Part shown: positions 1-10,650 of the stretch, piece after piece
Layout of the letters: every line of letters starts with the position of its first letter
Numbering within the stretch: the stretch's first letter is position 1
Assembly: GCF_900100965.1 (NCBI RefSeq)
Contig: NZ_FMUJ01000003.1
Span: forward strand, 372,001 to 436,000
Direction: 5' to 3'
Origin: Variovorax sp. EL159
GTDB taxonomy: Bacteria; Pseudomonadota; Gammaproteobacteria; Burkholderiales; Burkholderiaceae_C
DNA length: 64,000 bases
Position numbers and translations under genes: made by a program
Notes under the pieces: generated by a model
Seen by the model: the letters and a program-made list of their open reading frames with translations, nothing else
Database searches by the model: none
Told to the model about the DNA's origin: nothing

Positions 1-1
1 G

Positions 2-1057
2 TTCGGCGCCACGCGCCGGCAGGTCGAGGGCGCGCAGGCACAGACCGAGCAGCAGCGCTTTCAGGCATTGGCCGCGCGGCTATCGCTGAGCAGCAACGTG
101 GTGGCGGCCGCCATCACCGAAGCCTCGCTGCGCGCGCAGCAGCGCGCCACGCTGGCGATCATCGATGGCCAGAAAGAGATGTTGCAGGCCTTCCGCAAGC
201 AGCAGGCCCTGGGCCAGGTGGCGCTGGCCGACGTCGATACGCAAGAAGCCTCTCTGGCCGCCACCGAGGCCACGCTGCCGCCAATCGACAAGCAACTCGC
301 GCAGCAGCGCAACCTGCTCGCCACGCTGGCCGGCCGCTACCCCAGCGAGGGCGTGACGGCGCATTTCGAGTTGGATGCGCTCCAGTTGCCGAACGAACTG
401 CCGCTGACGCTGCCGTCCACTTTGGTCGAGCATCGCCCCGATGTGCGCGCGGCCGAGGCGCAGCTACAGGCCGCCAGCGCCGGCATCGGCGTGGCCGTCG
501 CGGCGCGCCTGCCCAACGTGACGCTGGGCGTGAACGCCTACGGTTCATCGGCCTACACGCTGTCGGATCTGTTCAAGTCGTCGTCGCTGTTCTGGACGAT
601 TGCCGGCAGCGTGACACAACCGCTGTTCGACGGCGGCGCGCTCAAGCACCGCGAAGCGGCCGCCCGCGCCTCGTTCGACCAGGCTGCGGCGCAGTACCGC
701 GCCACCGTGCTGGCCGCGTTCCAGGACGTGGCCAACACGCTCGAAGCCATCGACGCCGACACCCGCGCGCTGCAGGCCGCCATCAAGGCCGAGCGCACCG
801 CGTCGCAGAGCCTTGCCCGCACCCGAAAGCAGGTGCAACTGGGCGATGCCAGCGCGCTGTCGTTGCGGCTGGCGCAGCAGGCCCAGCAGCAGGCGCTGTT
901 GAACCTCGTGCAGGCGCGCGCGCTCCGGCTGACCGACGCGGCCGCCCTCTTCCAGGCCCTCGGCGGCGGCTGGTGGAATGCGCCGCCGGACGGCGTGGCC
1001 GCTGTTTCTGCTTCACACTCATCCATCGCAACTGCATCGAAGTCCACATCGCCATGA
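2..1057 (+). CDS. RND efflux outer membrane factor, NodT/OprM type (5' truncated)
   Basis: C-terminal part of an outer-membrane channel of a tripartite efflux pump, which would join an inner-membrane RND pump and periplasmic adaptor to the outside. The frame is open from base 2, so the start and lipoprotein signal lie upstream of the window; the visible part is about 351 residues of a family usually 460-500 long. It shows the two-repeat OMF pattern: long Ala/Gln-rich helices, an 'EHRPDVRAAEAQLQAA' helix typical of the second repeat, the 'QPLFDGGALKHR' strand-helix junction, and a C-terminal 'ALFQALGGGWW' tail. Its stop overlaps the RidA start (ATGA), so they are probably co-transcribed. The adaptor and pump are expected upstream. 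Confidence 0.9.
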   Translation, partial: FGATRRQVEGAQAQTEQQRFQALAARLSLSSNVVAAAITEASLRAQQRATLAIIDGQKEMLQAFRKQQALGQVALADVDTQEASLAATEATLPPIDKQLAQQRNLLATLAGRYPSEGVTAHFELDALQLPNELPLTLPSTLVEHRPDVRAAEAQLQAASAGIGVAVAARLPNVTLGVNAYGSSAYTLSDLFKSSSLFWTIAGSVTQPLFDGGALKHREAAARASFDQAAAQYRATVLAAFQDVANTLEAIDADTRALQAAIKAERTASQSLARTRKQVQLGDASALSLRLAQQAQQQALLNLVQARALRLTDAAALFQALGGGWWNAPPDGVAAVSASHSSIATASKSTSP

Positions 1058-1425
1058 ACATCATTCGCCACGAGATGGGACCACGCTTCAGCGAGATGGT
1101 GGTCGTCGACCTCGGCACGGCACGCCTGCTCTACCTGTCGGGCCAGGTGGCCGAGAACCCCTCGCTCGACATCACGGGCCAGATGCGCGAGATCCTGCAC
1201 CACATCGACAGCATGCTCGCCACCCAGGGCGCCACCAAGAAAGACCTGGTGAGCGTGACCATCTACCTGCGCACCGTGGGCGACTACGCCGCGATGAACT
1301 CGGTGTGGGACGAATGGGTGCCCGTGGGCCACACGCCGGCGCGCGCCACGGTCGGCGCCAAGCTGATCGACTCCGAGTACCGCATCGAGATCCAGGCCAC
1401 GGCCGCGATCGGGCCGGCACCATGA
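1054..1425 (+). CDS. RidA/YjgF/YER057c family protein
   Basis: Small (123 aa) protein of the RidA family, whose founding members hydrolyse reactive enamine/imine intermediates; many paralogues act in other deamination or catabolic pathways. Visible family features are the 'LLYLSGQVAENP' strand, the 'GQMREILHHIDSMLATQGA' helix followed by 'DLVSVTIYL', and the C-terminal 'ARATVGAKLIDSEYRIEIQATA' segment. The canonical Arg before the last strand is not clearly in its usual 'R..V.v..Lp' context, so a RidA subgroup other than the archetype is likely. I chose the ATG at 1054 because it overlaps the preceding stop; a longer in-frame start at 973 would lie inside the efflux gene. Overlaps the next gene by ATGA. 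Confidence 0.88.
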   Translation: MNIIRHEMGPRFSEMVVVDLGTARLLYLSGQVAENPSLDITGQMREILHHIDSMLATQGATKKDLVSVTIYLRTVGDYAAMNSVWDEWVPVGHTPARATVGAKLIDSEYRIEIQATAAIGPAP

Positions 1426-1754
1426 TCTCCAAGGGGCGCGTTGCCATGCTCTGGGCGCTGGCGCTCGGTGGCTGCACGGCCCTCGACGCGCATTCCTTCG
1501 ATCACGCGGAGGGCTGGCGCGCAGCGCAGGTCGTGAGCGTGGGGCAAGCGGGCGATCTGGCCGGCACGGCAGATCGCGATTGCGGCGCGGACGGTGGCGC
1601 CACGGCGCGCTACGCCGTCGTGCGCTATCGCAACGGCGGCGTGCACACGCGCTCGCTGGGCACGGGGCGCTGGCCTGCGGGGAGCGAGCCGAAGGTGGGC
1701 GATGCGGTGCACGTGAACATCCTTGATTGCACCGCGCCGCTGGCGCTGCGCTGA
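1422..1754 (+). CDS. putative small lipoprotein, function unknown
   Basis: 110-residue protein not recognised. The N-terminus has a basic residue, a hydrophobic stretch and a lipobox-like ALGGC, so it is probably a lipid-anchored periplasmic protein; an internal ATG at 1446 would give a shorter signal of the same type. The mature part is small and hydrophilic, with two further Cys residues (in 'DRDCGADGG' and 'ILDCTAP') that could pair. The start overlaps the RidA stop, so it is the last gene of the efflux/RidA unit. It ends 28 bases before the convergent Bug gene. Confidence 0.6.
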   Translation: MISKGRVAMLWALALGGCTALDAHSFDHAEGWRAAQVVSVGQAGDLAGTADRDCGADGGATARYAVVRYRNGGVHTRSLGTGRWPAGSEPKVGDAVHVNILDCTAPLALR

Positions 1755-1782
1755 AACCGGCCGCAAGGCCTGCCCCGCGTCC

Positions 1783-2763
1783 CTACTCCGCCGTCACCCC
1801 CGCCGTGCGGATGACCTTGCCCCACTTGGCAGTCTCCGCGGTGACGAAGGCATCGAACTCTTCGGGCGTGCTGCCCGCCGGAATCGTGCCCATGGCGTCG
1901 AGCTTCGCGCGCGTCTCGTCGCTGCGGATGATGCGTGCTACCTCTTCCGACATGCGCTTGACGACATCGCGCGGCGTGCCGGCCGGCGCCAGCATGCCCG
2001 CCCAGGTGCTGCCGGTGAAGCCCGCGAACCCTTGCTCGATGAAGGTCGGCACGTCGGGCACGGCCGGCAGGCGCTTGTCGCCCGCAACGCCGATCAGCCG
2101 CACCTTGCCCGCCTTGGCCTGGTTGATGAGGCCCGTGGGCGCGTCGAAGAACAACTGGATCTGCCCGCCCATCAGGTCCGTCAGCGCCGGCATGGCGCCG
2201 CGGTACGGGATGTGGATCATGTAGGTCTGCGTGAGCGACTTCCACAGCTCGGTGGTCAGGTGCGCGGCCGAGCCGTTGCCCGAAGAGCCGAAGCTCACCT
2301 TGCCGGGATTGGCGCGCGCGTAGTCGATGAGTTCGCGTGCGGTCTTGAAGGGTGCGTTCATGCTCACCGCAGCCAGCAAGGGCGAGACGCCCATGAGCGA
2401 AACGCCCTTGAGGTCCTTGCCCGAGTCATAGGGCAGCTTGGGGTACAGCGTGGTGTTGGCCGCATAGGCCGCGATGACGACGCCGAAGGTGGTGCCGTCG
2501 GGCGGCGCCTTGGCGATGGCATCGACACCGATCAGGCTGTTGGCGCCGGGCTTGTTGTCGACAAGCACCGGCTGGCCGAGCCGCGTCTGCAGGCCGACCT
2601 GCACCAGCCGCGCCATCTGGTCTGTGAAGCCGCCCGGCGTGTAGGGCACGACGATGCGGATCGGCTTGCTGGGCCACGCGCTTTGCGCGAAGGACGGACC
2701 GGCAAGGCTTGCCGCGGCGGTGGCGAGCGTGAATCGGCGGCGTGACAACGTGGCGTGCGGCAT
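1783..2763 (-). CDS. Bug/TctC family tripartite tricarboxylate transporter substrate-binding protein
   Basis: 326-residue periplasmic binding protein of the Bug family, hugely expanded in Burkholderiales and often orphaned from its TctAB membrane partners. The N-terminus has a twin-arginine-like 'SRRRFTLATAAAS' signal ending at 'SFAQS'. The mature start 'WPSKPIRIVVPYTPGGFTDQMAR' carries the hallmark first ligand loop, followed by 'VDNKPGANSLIGVDAIAKAPPDGTT' and 'FGSSGNGSAAHLTTELW'. The ligand is probably a carboxylate but is not predictable. No tctAB genes are adjacent. An 18-bp perfect palindrome lies 26 bases upstream of its start and may be its operator. Confidence 0.93.
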   Translation of the reverse strand: MPHATLSRRRFTLATAAASLAGPSFAQSAWPSKPIRIVVPYTPGGFTDQMARLVQVGLQTRLGQPVLVDNKPGANSLIGVDAIAKAPPDGTTFGVVIAAYAANTTLYPKLPYDSGKDLKGVSLMGVSPLLAAVSMNAPFKTARELIDYARANPGKVSFGSSGNGSAAHLTTELWKSLTQTYMIHIPYRGAMPALTDLMGGQIQLFFDAPTGLINQAKAGKVRLIGVAGDKRLPAVPDVPTFIEQGFAGFTGSTWAGMLAPAGTPRDVVKRMSEEVARIIRSDETRAKLDAMGTIPAGSTPEEFDAFVTAETAKWGKVIRTAGVTAE

Positions 2764-2788
2764 GGTGGCTTGTCTCTTCCTTGCTTCT

Positions 2789-2806
2789 GAATGGATCGAT
2801 CCATTC
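2789..2806. promoter_or_regulatory. 18-bp perfect palindrome, candidate operator of the Bug gene
   Basis: GAATGGATCGATCCATTC is identical to its own reverse complement over all 18 bases. It sits in the 108-base space between the patatin stop and the Bug gene start, 26 bases upstream of that ATG, where a repressor would block transcription. The binding regulator is not encoded next door. The operator role is inference. Confidence 0.5.
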
Positions 2807-2871
2807 TCGAAGCGCCACCCGCGCCGCTGGTCAGGGTTTGCCCGGCGGCATTGTCGCGCGCACGCGCCTGT

Positions 2872-3948
2872 TCAGAGCGGCAGGACTTCGGGCGTGCGTC
2901 CGGTTTCGAGCCACGCCTCGAACTCGTCCGACAGCCGCTGCGCCTCGCGCGTGGCCCGGCCCCACGCTGTGATGCGCGCCTGCGCATCGTTGGCGAAACG
3001 AACGAAGTCCTTGCGGTCGGGCAGCTTGCCGTTGGGCAGCGACTTCACCCATTCCGAGTCGGGCGCGAGCACCACCATGCGGTCGAGAAAGCCGGTGGAC
3101 CTGTGGCGCCAGCGCAGCCCCTTGTCGAGCCAGCCCGGCACCACCGCCTGCTGGAAATGCGGGTACAGCACGATGCCGTCGTCGGCTGGCTGGTAGTCCA
3201 GGTGCAGGTGGTAGTCGGTGATGCCGCCGTCCCAATAAGCACCGCGCGGCGCGCCGGGAATGTCGTGCACCGCCGCCAGCAGGAACGGAATGGAGCACGA
3301 GGCCTGCAGCACCATGTTGAAGTTGGCCTCGCTCAGCGCGTGCTGGCGCGTGCGGAAATCTTTGGTGCCGAAGGGCAAGGCCGCGCCGGACGTGGAGAAC
3401 ACGCAGCGCTCCAGCCACGCGCCCAGGCTCTTGCGGTGCAGGCTGTTGGTGGCAAAAGCGCCCAGGTAGCCGACCGGCGTGCGCGCCCTGCCCTCGCGCC
3501 CGAGGATGTGGCGCCCGCGCGATGTCACCACGTGCAGGCGATAGCGCGGATGGTTCAGCACCTCGGCGATGCGCCCGCCGTAGAAGTCTTCGAGGCTCTG
3601 CGCAAAGCGCTCGCTGAGCTGGTGCGGGCTCAGCCGCTTCTGCCCCGGCGGCACCTCGAACTGCTGGCGCACGTAGTCATGCTCGAAGCGCTGGAAGGCC
3701 GCCTCCGGGTCAGACAGGCAGGCCGTAGACAGCCGCCACGCGCCGATCGACGCGCCCACCAGGTGCACCTGCTGGCTCGACTGCGTGAGCCAGCGGCCGA
3801 AGATGAAGCGGTCGAGCGGCCCGAGGATCAGACCCTTGGGTCCGCCCGCCGCACCGGGGATGGTGCGGACGTCCTGCGGGCGCAGGCCGTGCTGCTCGAT
3901 GTGCTTGCGGGCCGTGGGGCCGGCATAGATACGCAGTGCTTTCACCAT
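2872..3948 (-). CDS. patatin-like phospholipase family protein
   Basis: 358-residue predicted serine acyl hydrolase of the patatin fold, likely acting on membrane or storage lipids. The Gly-rich oxyanion segment is near residues 32-38 (GAAGGPKG), the nucleophile elbow GASIG has Ser67, and the second catalytic residue is the Asp of DGG in 'YWDGGITDY'. I chose the ATG at 3948 ('MVKALRIYAG'). The frame is open further upstream to 4134, but that extension is low-complexity and overlaps the 3' end of tex, which it would share antiparallel codon bias with. It follows tex by 34 bases on the same strand and may be read through from it. Confidence 0.87.
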   Translation of the reverse strand: MVKALRIYAGPTARKHIEQHGLRPQDVRTIPGAAGGPKGLILGPLDRFIFGRWLTQSSQQVHLVGASIGAWRLSTACLSDPEAAFQRFEHDYVRQQFEVPPGQKRLSPHQLSERFAQSLEDFYGGRIAEVLNHPRYRLHVVTSRGRHILGREGRARTPVGYLGAFATNSLHRKSLGAWLERCVFSTSGAALPFGTKDFRTRQHALSEANFNMVLQASCSIPFLLAAVHDIPGAPRGAYWDGGITDYHLHLDYQPADDGIVLYPHFQQAVVPGWLDKGLRWRHRSTGFLDRMVVLAPDSEWVKSLPNGKLPDRKDFVRFANDAQARITAWGRATREAQRLSDEFEAWLETGRTPEVLPL

Positions 3949-3982
3949 GCCCGAGGCCTCAGCAAGAACCGTGCATCGCGGC

Positions 3983-6358
<2,376 letters not shown>

Positions 6359-6438
6359 GTCTTGAGCGCGTCCCTGGCAAAGCGCGGGAGTTTGCCATAG
6401 GCGCGACCGGCCCCCTGCCGGGCCACCCGGCGGGCGTG

Positions 6439-7416
6439 TTACAGCATGCTTTCGGGCTCGGGATTCACGCTGGCCGCAGCCACTTCATGGCACGGGATCA
6501 GCAGGCGGATACAGAGCCCGTGCGGCGCGAAATCCATGACGGCCAGCTCGCCGTGTATCGCCTCGGCGCGGGCGCGCATGCTGCGCAGCCCCTTGCCCGC
6601 GTGGTCGGACGGCACGGTGGCCGAGGTCTGCAGGCCGCGGCCGTTGTCGCGCACCTCCAGCATCATCCCGCGCTTGTGGCCCTGCGGGCCGAAATGCAGC
6701 TCGACGCGGGTGGCGTGCGAATGGCGCAGCGCGTTGGACAAAGCCTCCTGCGCCACCCGGCAGATCTGCACGGCGGTTTCGGGCTGCAGCGGGCAGGTGT
6801 GGGCGGCGCTGGCGATGTGCCATTCCAGCGCGATGCCGAGCCGGTCGAACGCGGGTTGCAGCCGGTAACGCAGGTGGCCCAGCCTTTCGACGACGCTGGC
6901 GGAGGTCTGGTCGTCCAGGTCGTCCACCGTCATCTGCAGCTCGAGCAGGCAGGCCTGCAGCGCCATCGACAGCCCGTCGGGCTCGGCCGATTTCTTCGGG
7001 TCCTGGCTGGCGAGCAACGCCACCAGCCGCGAGCCCACGCCGTCATGCAGGTCGTTGGCGATGCGGCGGCGCTCGTTCATGACAGCCTGCACCTGCCGGT
7101 AGCGCGCAACGCGGCGTTGCGAGACGTACCAGATGCTCACGATCATGCCGAGCACCAGCACGTTGACGGCCTGCAGCGCCCAGAAGGTCACCGGCATGTC
7201 GTGCGCCAGCAGCGTGATCGCCGAGGTGGCCCGGATCACCTGCGCGGCCACCGGCGTCAGGTGCAGGGCTGCGGCGAGCGCGACCCAGGTGAGCATCCGG
7301 CGGCGGGAAATGCGCGGCCACAGCCAGGTCAGCAGCACACACCAGGAGGCAATCGACAGCCACACGTACTGGTCTTCCAGCAAATGTGGGAGATGAAGGA
7401 CCTCCTGGGAGAGCAT
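6439..7416 (-). CDS. sensor histidine kinase, NarX/DesK (HisKA_3) type
   Basis: 325-residue membrane histidine kinase. Three or four hydrophobic segments occupy residues 18-100 with no large periplasmic domain, so it may sense a membrane or intracellular cue. The HisKA_3 phosphoacceptor motif is 'ERRRIANDLHDGVGSRL' with His124. The ATPase domain has the N box 'QEALSNALRHSHATRVEL' and the G box 'DNGRGL'. It lies 11 bases downstream of the response regulator on the same strand and is surely its partner. The likely output target is the divergent exported-protein cluster starting at 8604, an inference from position only. Confidence 0.92.
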   Translation of the reverse strand: MLSQEVLHLPHLLEDQYVWLSIASWCVLLTWLWPRISRRRMLTWVALAAALHLTPVAAQVIRATSAITLLAHDMPVTFWALQAVNVLVLGMIVSIWYVSQRRVARYRQVQAVMNERRRIANDLHDGVGSRLVALLASQDPKKSAEPDGLSMALQACLLELQMTVDDLDDQTSASVVERLGHLRYRLQPAFDRLGIALEWHIASAAHTCPLQPETAVQICRVAQEALSNALRHSHATRVELHFGPQGHKRGMMLEVRDNGRGLQTSATVPSDHAGKGLRSMRARAEAIHGELAVMDFAPHGLCIRLLIPCHEVAAASVNPEPESML

Positions 7417-7427
7417 GGCAGCATGGC

Positions 7428-8222
7428 CTACAGAAGACCCCGGTGCGACGCAAAACTCACCGCCTGCGCCCGGGTGTGGGCGTGCAGCTTGCGGTAGATG
7501 TTCTTCACGTGTGCGTTAACCGTCTGGGCGCTGATGGTGAGCTGCAGCGCGATCTCTTCGGTGACGTACCCCGTCGCTACAAGTCGCAACACTTCGCGCT
7601 CCCGTGCCGATAACGTCGCCTTGCTGTCTGGCGGGCGCACCGGGTTCACGTTGGAGCGCTTGTGATCGAGGTGAACCAGCAGCCGGCGCGCCAGGCGCGG
7701 GGTGATGGCAGCGCCGCCGTTCACCACCTGCAACACGGCCTGCGCATAGCTCTGGAACCACGCGTTCTTCACGAGGTAGCCGGAGGCGCCCAGCTCGAAG
7801 GCATGCAGCACCTGCGGCTCGTCTTCGAGCGCGGAGATGACGATGATCTCGGCCGCGCTGCGGTGCTTCTTGGCCTCTTCGATCAGCTCGAATCCGCTGC
7901 CGTCGCCCAGGCGGATGTCGACCATGAGCACGTCGAACTCGTGCTGCATCAAGAGGCGTCGCCCCTCTCGCAAGGTACCGGCCTGCCCTTCGAGCTGGAT
8001 GCGCAGATCGCTCAGCAATTCCTGGGCAATCACGCGGCGCACGAAGGGGTCGTCGTCCACCAGCAGAACACGCACCGGCTTGGTCTGTTGACCCGTCAGG
8101 AAATCAGGCCACGGGAGGGTATCGGCGGAGGGTGCGAGGAGCCCGCCGAACTGCCCAGGGTTGGAAAATTTCCTAGCCCCGCTTCCGATGTCTGTCAATG
8201 AAATGTCGAGTTCGCTTTCCAT
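7428..8222 (-). CDS. NarL/FixJ family response regulator
   Basis: 264-residue two-domain transcription regulator. The receiver domain starts near residue 50 (VRVLLVDDDPF, acidic pocket D56-D58), with phosphoacceptor D102 in 'MVDIRLGDGSG', switch residue S130 and K152. A LuxR-type HTH follows in the last 65 residues ('LSAREREVLRLVATGYVTEEIALQL'). Unusually there is a 48-residue N-terminal extension before the receiver domain with no recognised domain. It leads the regulator-kinase pair and is divergent from the exported-protein cluster across an AT-rich intergenic region. Confidence 0.93.
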   Translation of the reverse strand: MESELDISLTDIGSGARKFSNPGQFGGLLAPSADTLPWPDFLTGQQTKPVRVLLVDDDPFVRRVIAQELLSDLRIQLEGQAGTLREGRRLLMQHEFDVLMVDIRLGDGSGFELIEEAKKHRSAAEIIVISALEDEPQVLHAFELGASGYLVKNAWFQSYAQAVLQVVNGGAAITPRLARRLLVHLDHKRSNVNPVRPPDSKATLSAREREVLRLVATGYVTEEIALQLTISAQTVNAHVKNIYRKLHAHTRAQAVSFASHRGLL

Positions 8223-8603
8223 TTCAGCCCCTTTGTGACAAAAGAATCACGCTGTTCGTGAGCAAAAGTTAGTTCATTTCTACTCAAATTCCGTGATTCT
8301 GCTTTTTTGATTACTTTGGTTGCATTTTGTTGCTACTCATTTTCTATGTCCATCAAAAGTTGTAGTTTTTGTCACGGTCGCCGCATGGAAAAGCGGTTTT
8401 AAGAGGGGCTTGCAACCCGCCTTATCCATTCCTTTCGCCATAGCCTTGCACTACCCAGCCTGAGGCATTTTTTGTTTGCAACTCGACGCTGAAACTTCAT
8501 CCCGGTCGCCACGGAAACATTTCATTCCGCGTTCACTGACCGTCAGCTGATGGCCGGAGGGTCCGGCAATCGGGTTTGTTTCACACACTTTCGAGGAAGC
8601 ATC
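8223..8603. promoter_or_regulatory. AT-rich divergent regulatory region
   Basis: The 381 bases between the response regulator and the first exported-protein gene hold no convincing gene. From about 8230 to 8360 the composition drops sharply in GC compared with its flanks, with runs such as TTTTTTGATTAC and GCATTTTGTTGC. This is unusual for this genome and typical of a promoter bound by activators or nucleoid proteins. The two direct GTCAC/GTGAC-type words (8235-8240 gtgaca, 8371-8376 gtcacg) may be regulator half-sites. Exact promoters could not be fixed. Confidence 0.45.
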
Positions 8604-9296
8604 ATGAAGAAGACTCTTATTGCGATCGCAGTGGTTCTGGTCGCTGGCGTTGCTTCGGCAACCGTCAGCAGCACCGCAGTAGCCGCCACGACGACGACGA
8701 CGGGCGCCTCCAGTTCGGCTGGCTCTCTGGCAGCGAGCTCCGGCACCGGGAGTGCGTTGAGCTACAACTCGGCAACGTCCAATGCCTCGGCAACGGGCAG
8801 CGGCGGCGCATTCGGCACCGGCTTCCCGGGCGGCAGCGTCGGCGCGGCAGGCGTGCAGGGTTCGGCATCGACCACAGGCAAGGTGACCAGCGTGGCAGCC
8901 ACGACCGGCAACGGCGCGGCCATCGGCGGTGCCAATGCATCGGCGAACGCAGGCTCGGCCTCCAATGCCAGCTTCGACGTGGACAACTCTCACCCGGTGA
9001 ACGGCTCGGCCGCAGGCTTCGCGGGCTCCAGCACCAACAACACGGCTGCCACGGCTGCCGGCCCTGGCGGCGGTCTCGCCGTCGTGACCCGGACTTCGGG
9101 CACCACGTCGGGCTACAACGCCTCCTCCGGCGCGATCTCGGGTCCGATCACCGCTACTGGCAGCTCGGCAACCGCCGGCTCGGCAGGCGGCTCTTCGGGC
9201 GTGGCGAACTTCCACTTCGGCAATGCCGCGGGCTTCAGCAACGGTGGCGGCACCGGCGGTGTGGCAGGCGCTGGCGCCAGCGCAGCAACCAACTGA
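8604..9296 (+). CDS. exported low-complexity Gly/Ser/Ala/Thr-rich protein, unknown
   Basis: 230-residue protein with a clear Sec signal ('MKKTLIAIAVVLVAGVASA', cut near residue 19-28). The mature chain is almost wholly Gly, Ser, Ala, Thr and Asn, without Cys and with very few charged residues. Short motifs such as GSAAGF, GSS and NASA recur irregularly, which fits an extracellular fibre, matrix or surface coat protein. The start at 8604 has GAGGAAG just upstream; the longer frame from 8550 lacks a good ribosome site. First of three exported genes. No family recognised; a structural role is inference. Confidence 0.75.
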   Translation: MKKTLIAIAVVLVAGVASATVSSTAVAATTTTTGASSSAGSLAASSGTGSALSYNSATSNASATGSGGAFGTGFPGGSVGAAGVQGSASTTGKVTSVAATTGNGAAIGGANASANAGSASNASFDVDNSHPVNGSAAGFAGSSTNNTAATAAGPGGGLAVVTRTSGTTSGYNASSGAISGPITATGSSATAGSAGGSSGVANFHFGNAAGFSNGGGTGGVAGAGASAATN

Positions 9297-9330
9297 GCAG
9301 TGCGCTGCAGGCAAGGTTGCGTTTGGAAAT

Positions 9331-9354
9331 GGGGAGGGGCCACCGCCCCTCCCC
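9331..9354 (+). other. perfect 10-bp stem hairpin between the first and second exported genes
   Basis: GGGGAGGGGC, loop CACC, then GCCCCTCCCC forms a flawless 10-bp GC-rich stem 34 bases after the stop of the low-complexity protein and 21 bases before the next start. There is no U-tract, so it is not a standard terminator. An mRNA-stabilising or partial-attenuation element that makes the first protein more abundant than the second is plausible. Confidence 0.6.
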
Positions 9355-9375
9355 GGCATCAAAGGAGTTGAGAAA

Positions 9376-10275
9376 ATGAAAAAACTGCTTTTCTTCGCGC
9401 TGCTGACCGTGTCCGCGGCGACGATGGCTCAAACGACAGCTGGCGGCGCGAACAACGGATCGTCCAGCTCGGCCACCACCTCGGCCCAGGGCAACAACCA
9501 GGCTGTGACGTTCTCCAGTCCCGCGAGTACCACCAACCAGACGAGCCTGAACAGCAACCAGAACATCGTCAACAGTGGCGCGACCCAGAGCACTGTCGAC
9601 TACCAGGGCAGCTACACGATCAAGAACGTGCCGTCGGTCAACGGGCCCAACCTGACCACCAGCAACGACACCTGCATGGGCAGCACGAGCGCCAGCGCCA
9701 ACGGCCCGGGTGTCGGTCTCAGTTTCGGCACCACCTGGACGGACGAGCACTGCAAGCGCCTGAAGATGAGCCGCGAGCTCTGGAACAAGGGCATGAAGGC
9801 GGCATCGCTCGCCATGGACTGCATGGACCCGTCGGCCCAGGCGGCCCTGGAGATGACAGGCACGAAATGCCCGCAATCGATGACGGCGGACGAGCGCGTG
9901 AGCGCGTACGGGCCGCAGGCATCGAGCACCGGCGCCGCACCGCCGGTCGCCGCACGGCCCGCCGCCCAACCGGTCGCGATGGTGCAGCCGGCCGCGGTCG
10001 CGCCCGCCCCGGCACCTGTGCCAGCGCCGTTGCCAACGCCGCCCGCGCCCGTCGTCCAGATGGCGCCCGCGCCGCAACCGGTGGCGCAACCCGTGGCCGC
10101 CGCGCCAGCCGAAGAACCGCCGGCTGCCACGACGATGCCCGTCGCCAGCGCCACGGTGATGCCGAACGATGCCGGCGAAGCCAGCGCCGACCGCGTGACG
10201 CGCCGCCTCGCGGAGCCGGAACCGGCAGCCGGCGACGCCGTGACGGCACCGCAGGCAACGGCGACTGCGCAATGA
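9376..10275 (+). CDS. exported protein with Ser/Asn/Gln-rich head and Pro/Ala-rich tail, unknown
   Basis: 299 residues, starting at an ATG 8 bases behind a strong AAAGGAG. Signal peptide 'MKKLLFFALLTVSAATMAQ'. Residues about 20-75 are Ser/Thr/Asn/Gln-rich. Residues about 80-180 form a small ordered domain with four or five Cys ('NDTCMGSTSASANG', 'TDEHCKRL', 'MDCMD', 'GTKCPQ') that could be disulphide-bonded. From about 195 on, the chain is Pro/Ala/Val-rich like a wall-spanning or flexible spacer. It sits between the low-complexity protein and another small exported protein; an assembly, anchoring or nucleator role is inference. Confidence 0.75.
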   Translation: MKKLLFFALLTVSAATMAQTTAGGANNGSSSSATTSAQGNNQAVTFSSPASTTNQTSLNSNQNIVNSGATQSTVDYQGSYTIKNVPSVNGPNLTTSNDTCMGSTSASANGPGVGLSFGTTWTDEHCKRLKMSRELWNKGMKAASLAMDCMDPSAQAALEMTGTKCPQSMTADERVSAYGPQASSTGAAPPVAARPAAQPVAMVQPAAVAPAPAPVPAPLPTPPAPVVQMAPAPQPVAQPVAAAPAEEPPAATTMPVASATVMPNDAGEASADRVTRRLAEPEPAAGDAVTAPQATATAQ

Positions 10276-10291
10276 CCGCATGGAGGCCATG

Positions 10292-10615
10292 ATGACCAGG
10301 ACCGTACTCCTCTGGATGGCGGCTTGTTGCGTGGCAACGGCCTCCGTCGCGGCAACCTACCCCTCCAACCTGCGCGTCGAACGGGTGAGCATGGGCAGCG
10401 GCCTGCAGAACGCCAACGGCACCGAGAACGCCCAGCCGGTCGGCGACTACGGTGTGTGGCACGTGCCGCAGTACATGCCGGGCTTTCCGACGGCAGCGAC
10501 CATCTGGCCGCGCGTCGTGATCCTGCAGTGCGTCGGCGACCTCTGCAACGGCTACGAGCTGACGCCGGAACTCGGACGGGGCGAGTACCTGTTCTTCCGG
10601 CCCGCCGAGAAGTAG
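10292..10615 (+). CDS. small exported protein, unknown
   Basis: 107-residue protein with a signal peptide ('MTRTVLLWMAACCVATASVAA'). The mature part contains the pair of Cys in 'LQCVGDLCNGYEL' and aromatic-rich segments ('YGVWHVPQYMPGF'). GGAGG at 10282-10286 supports the ATG at 10292 (spacing 5) over those at 10280 or 10289. It lies 16 bases after the preceding exported gene and is followed by a hairpin terminator, so it closes the three-gene exported unit. No family recognised. Confidence 0.7.
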   Translation: MTRTVLLWMAACCVATASVAATYPSNLRVERVSMGSGLQNANGTENAQPVGDYGVWHVPQYMPGFPTAATIWPRVVILQCVGDLCNGYELTPELGRGEYLFFRPAEK

Positions 10616-10650
10616 CGCGACAGTCCACGCGCCGGGCAGCAGCGACGACG

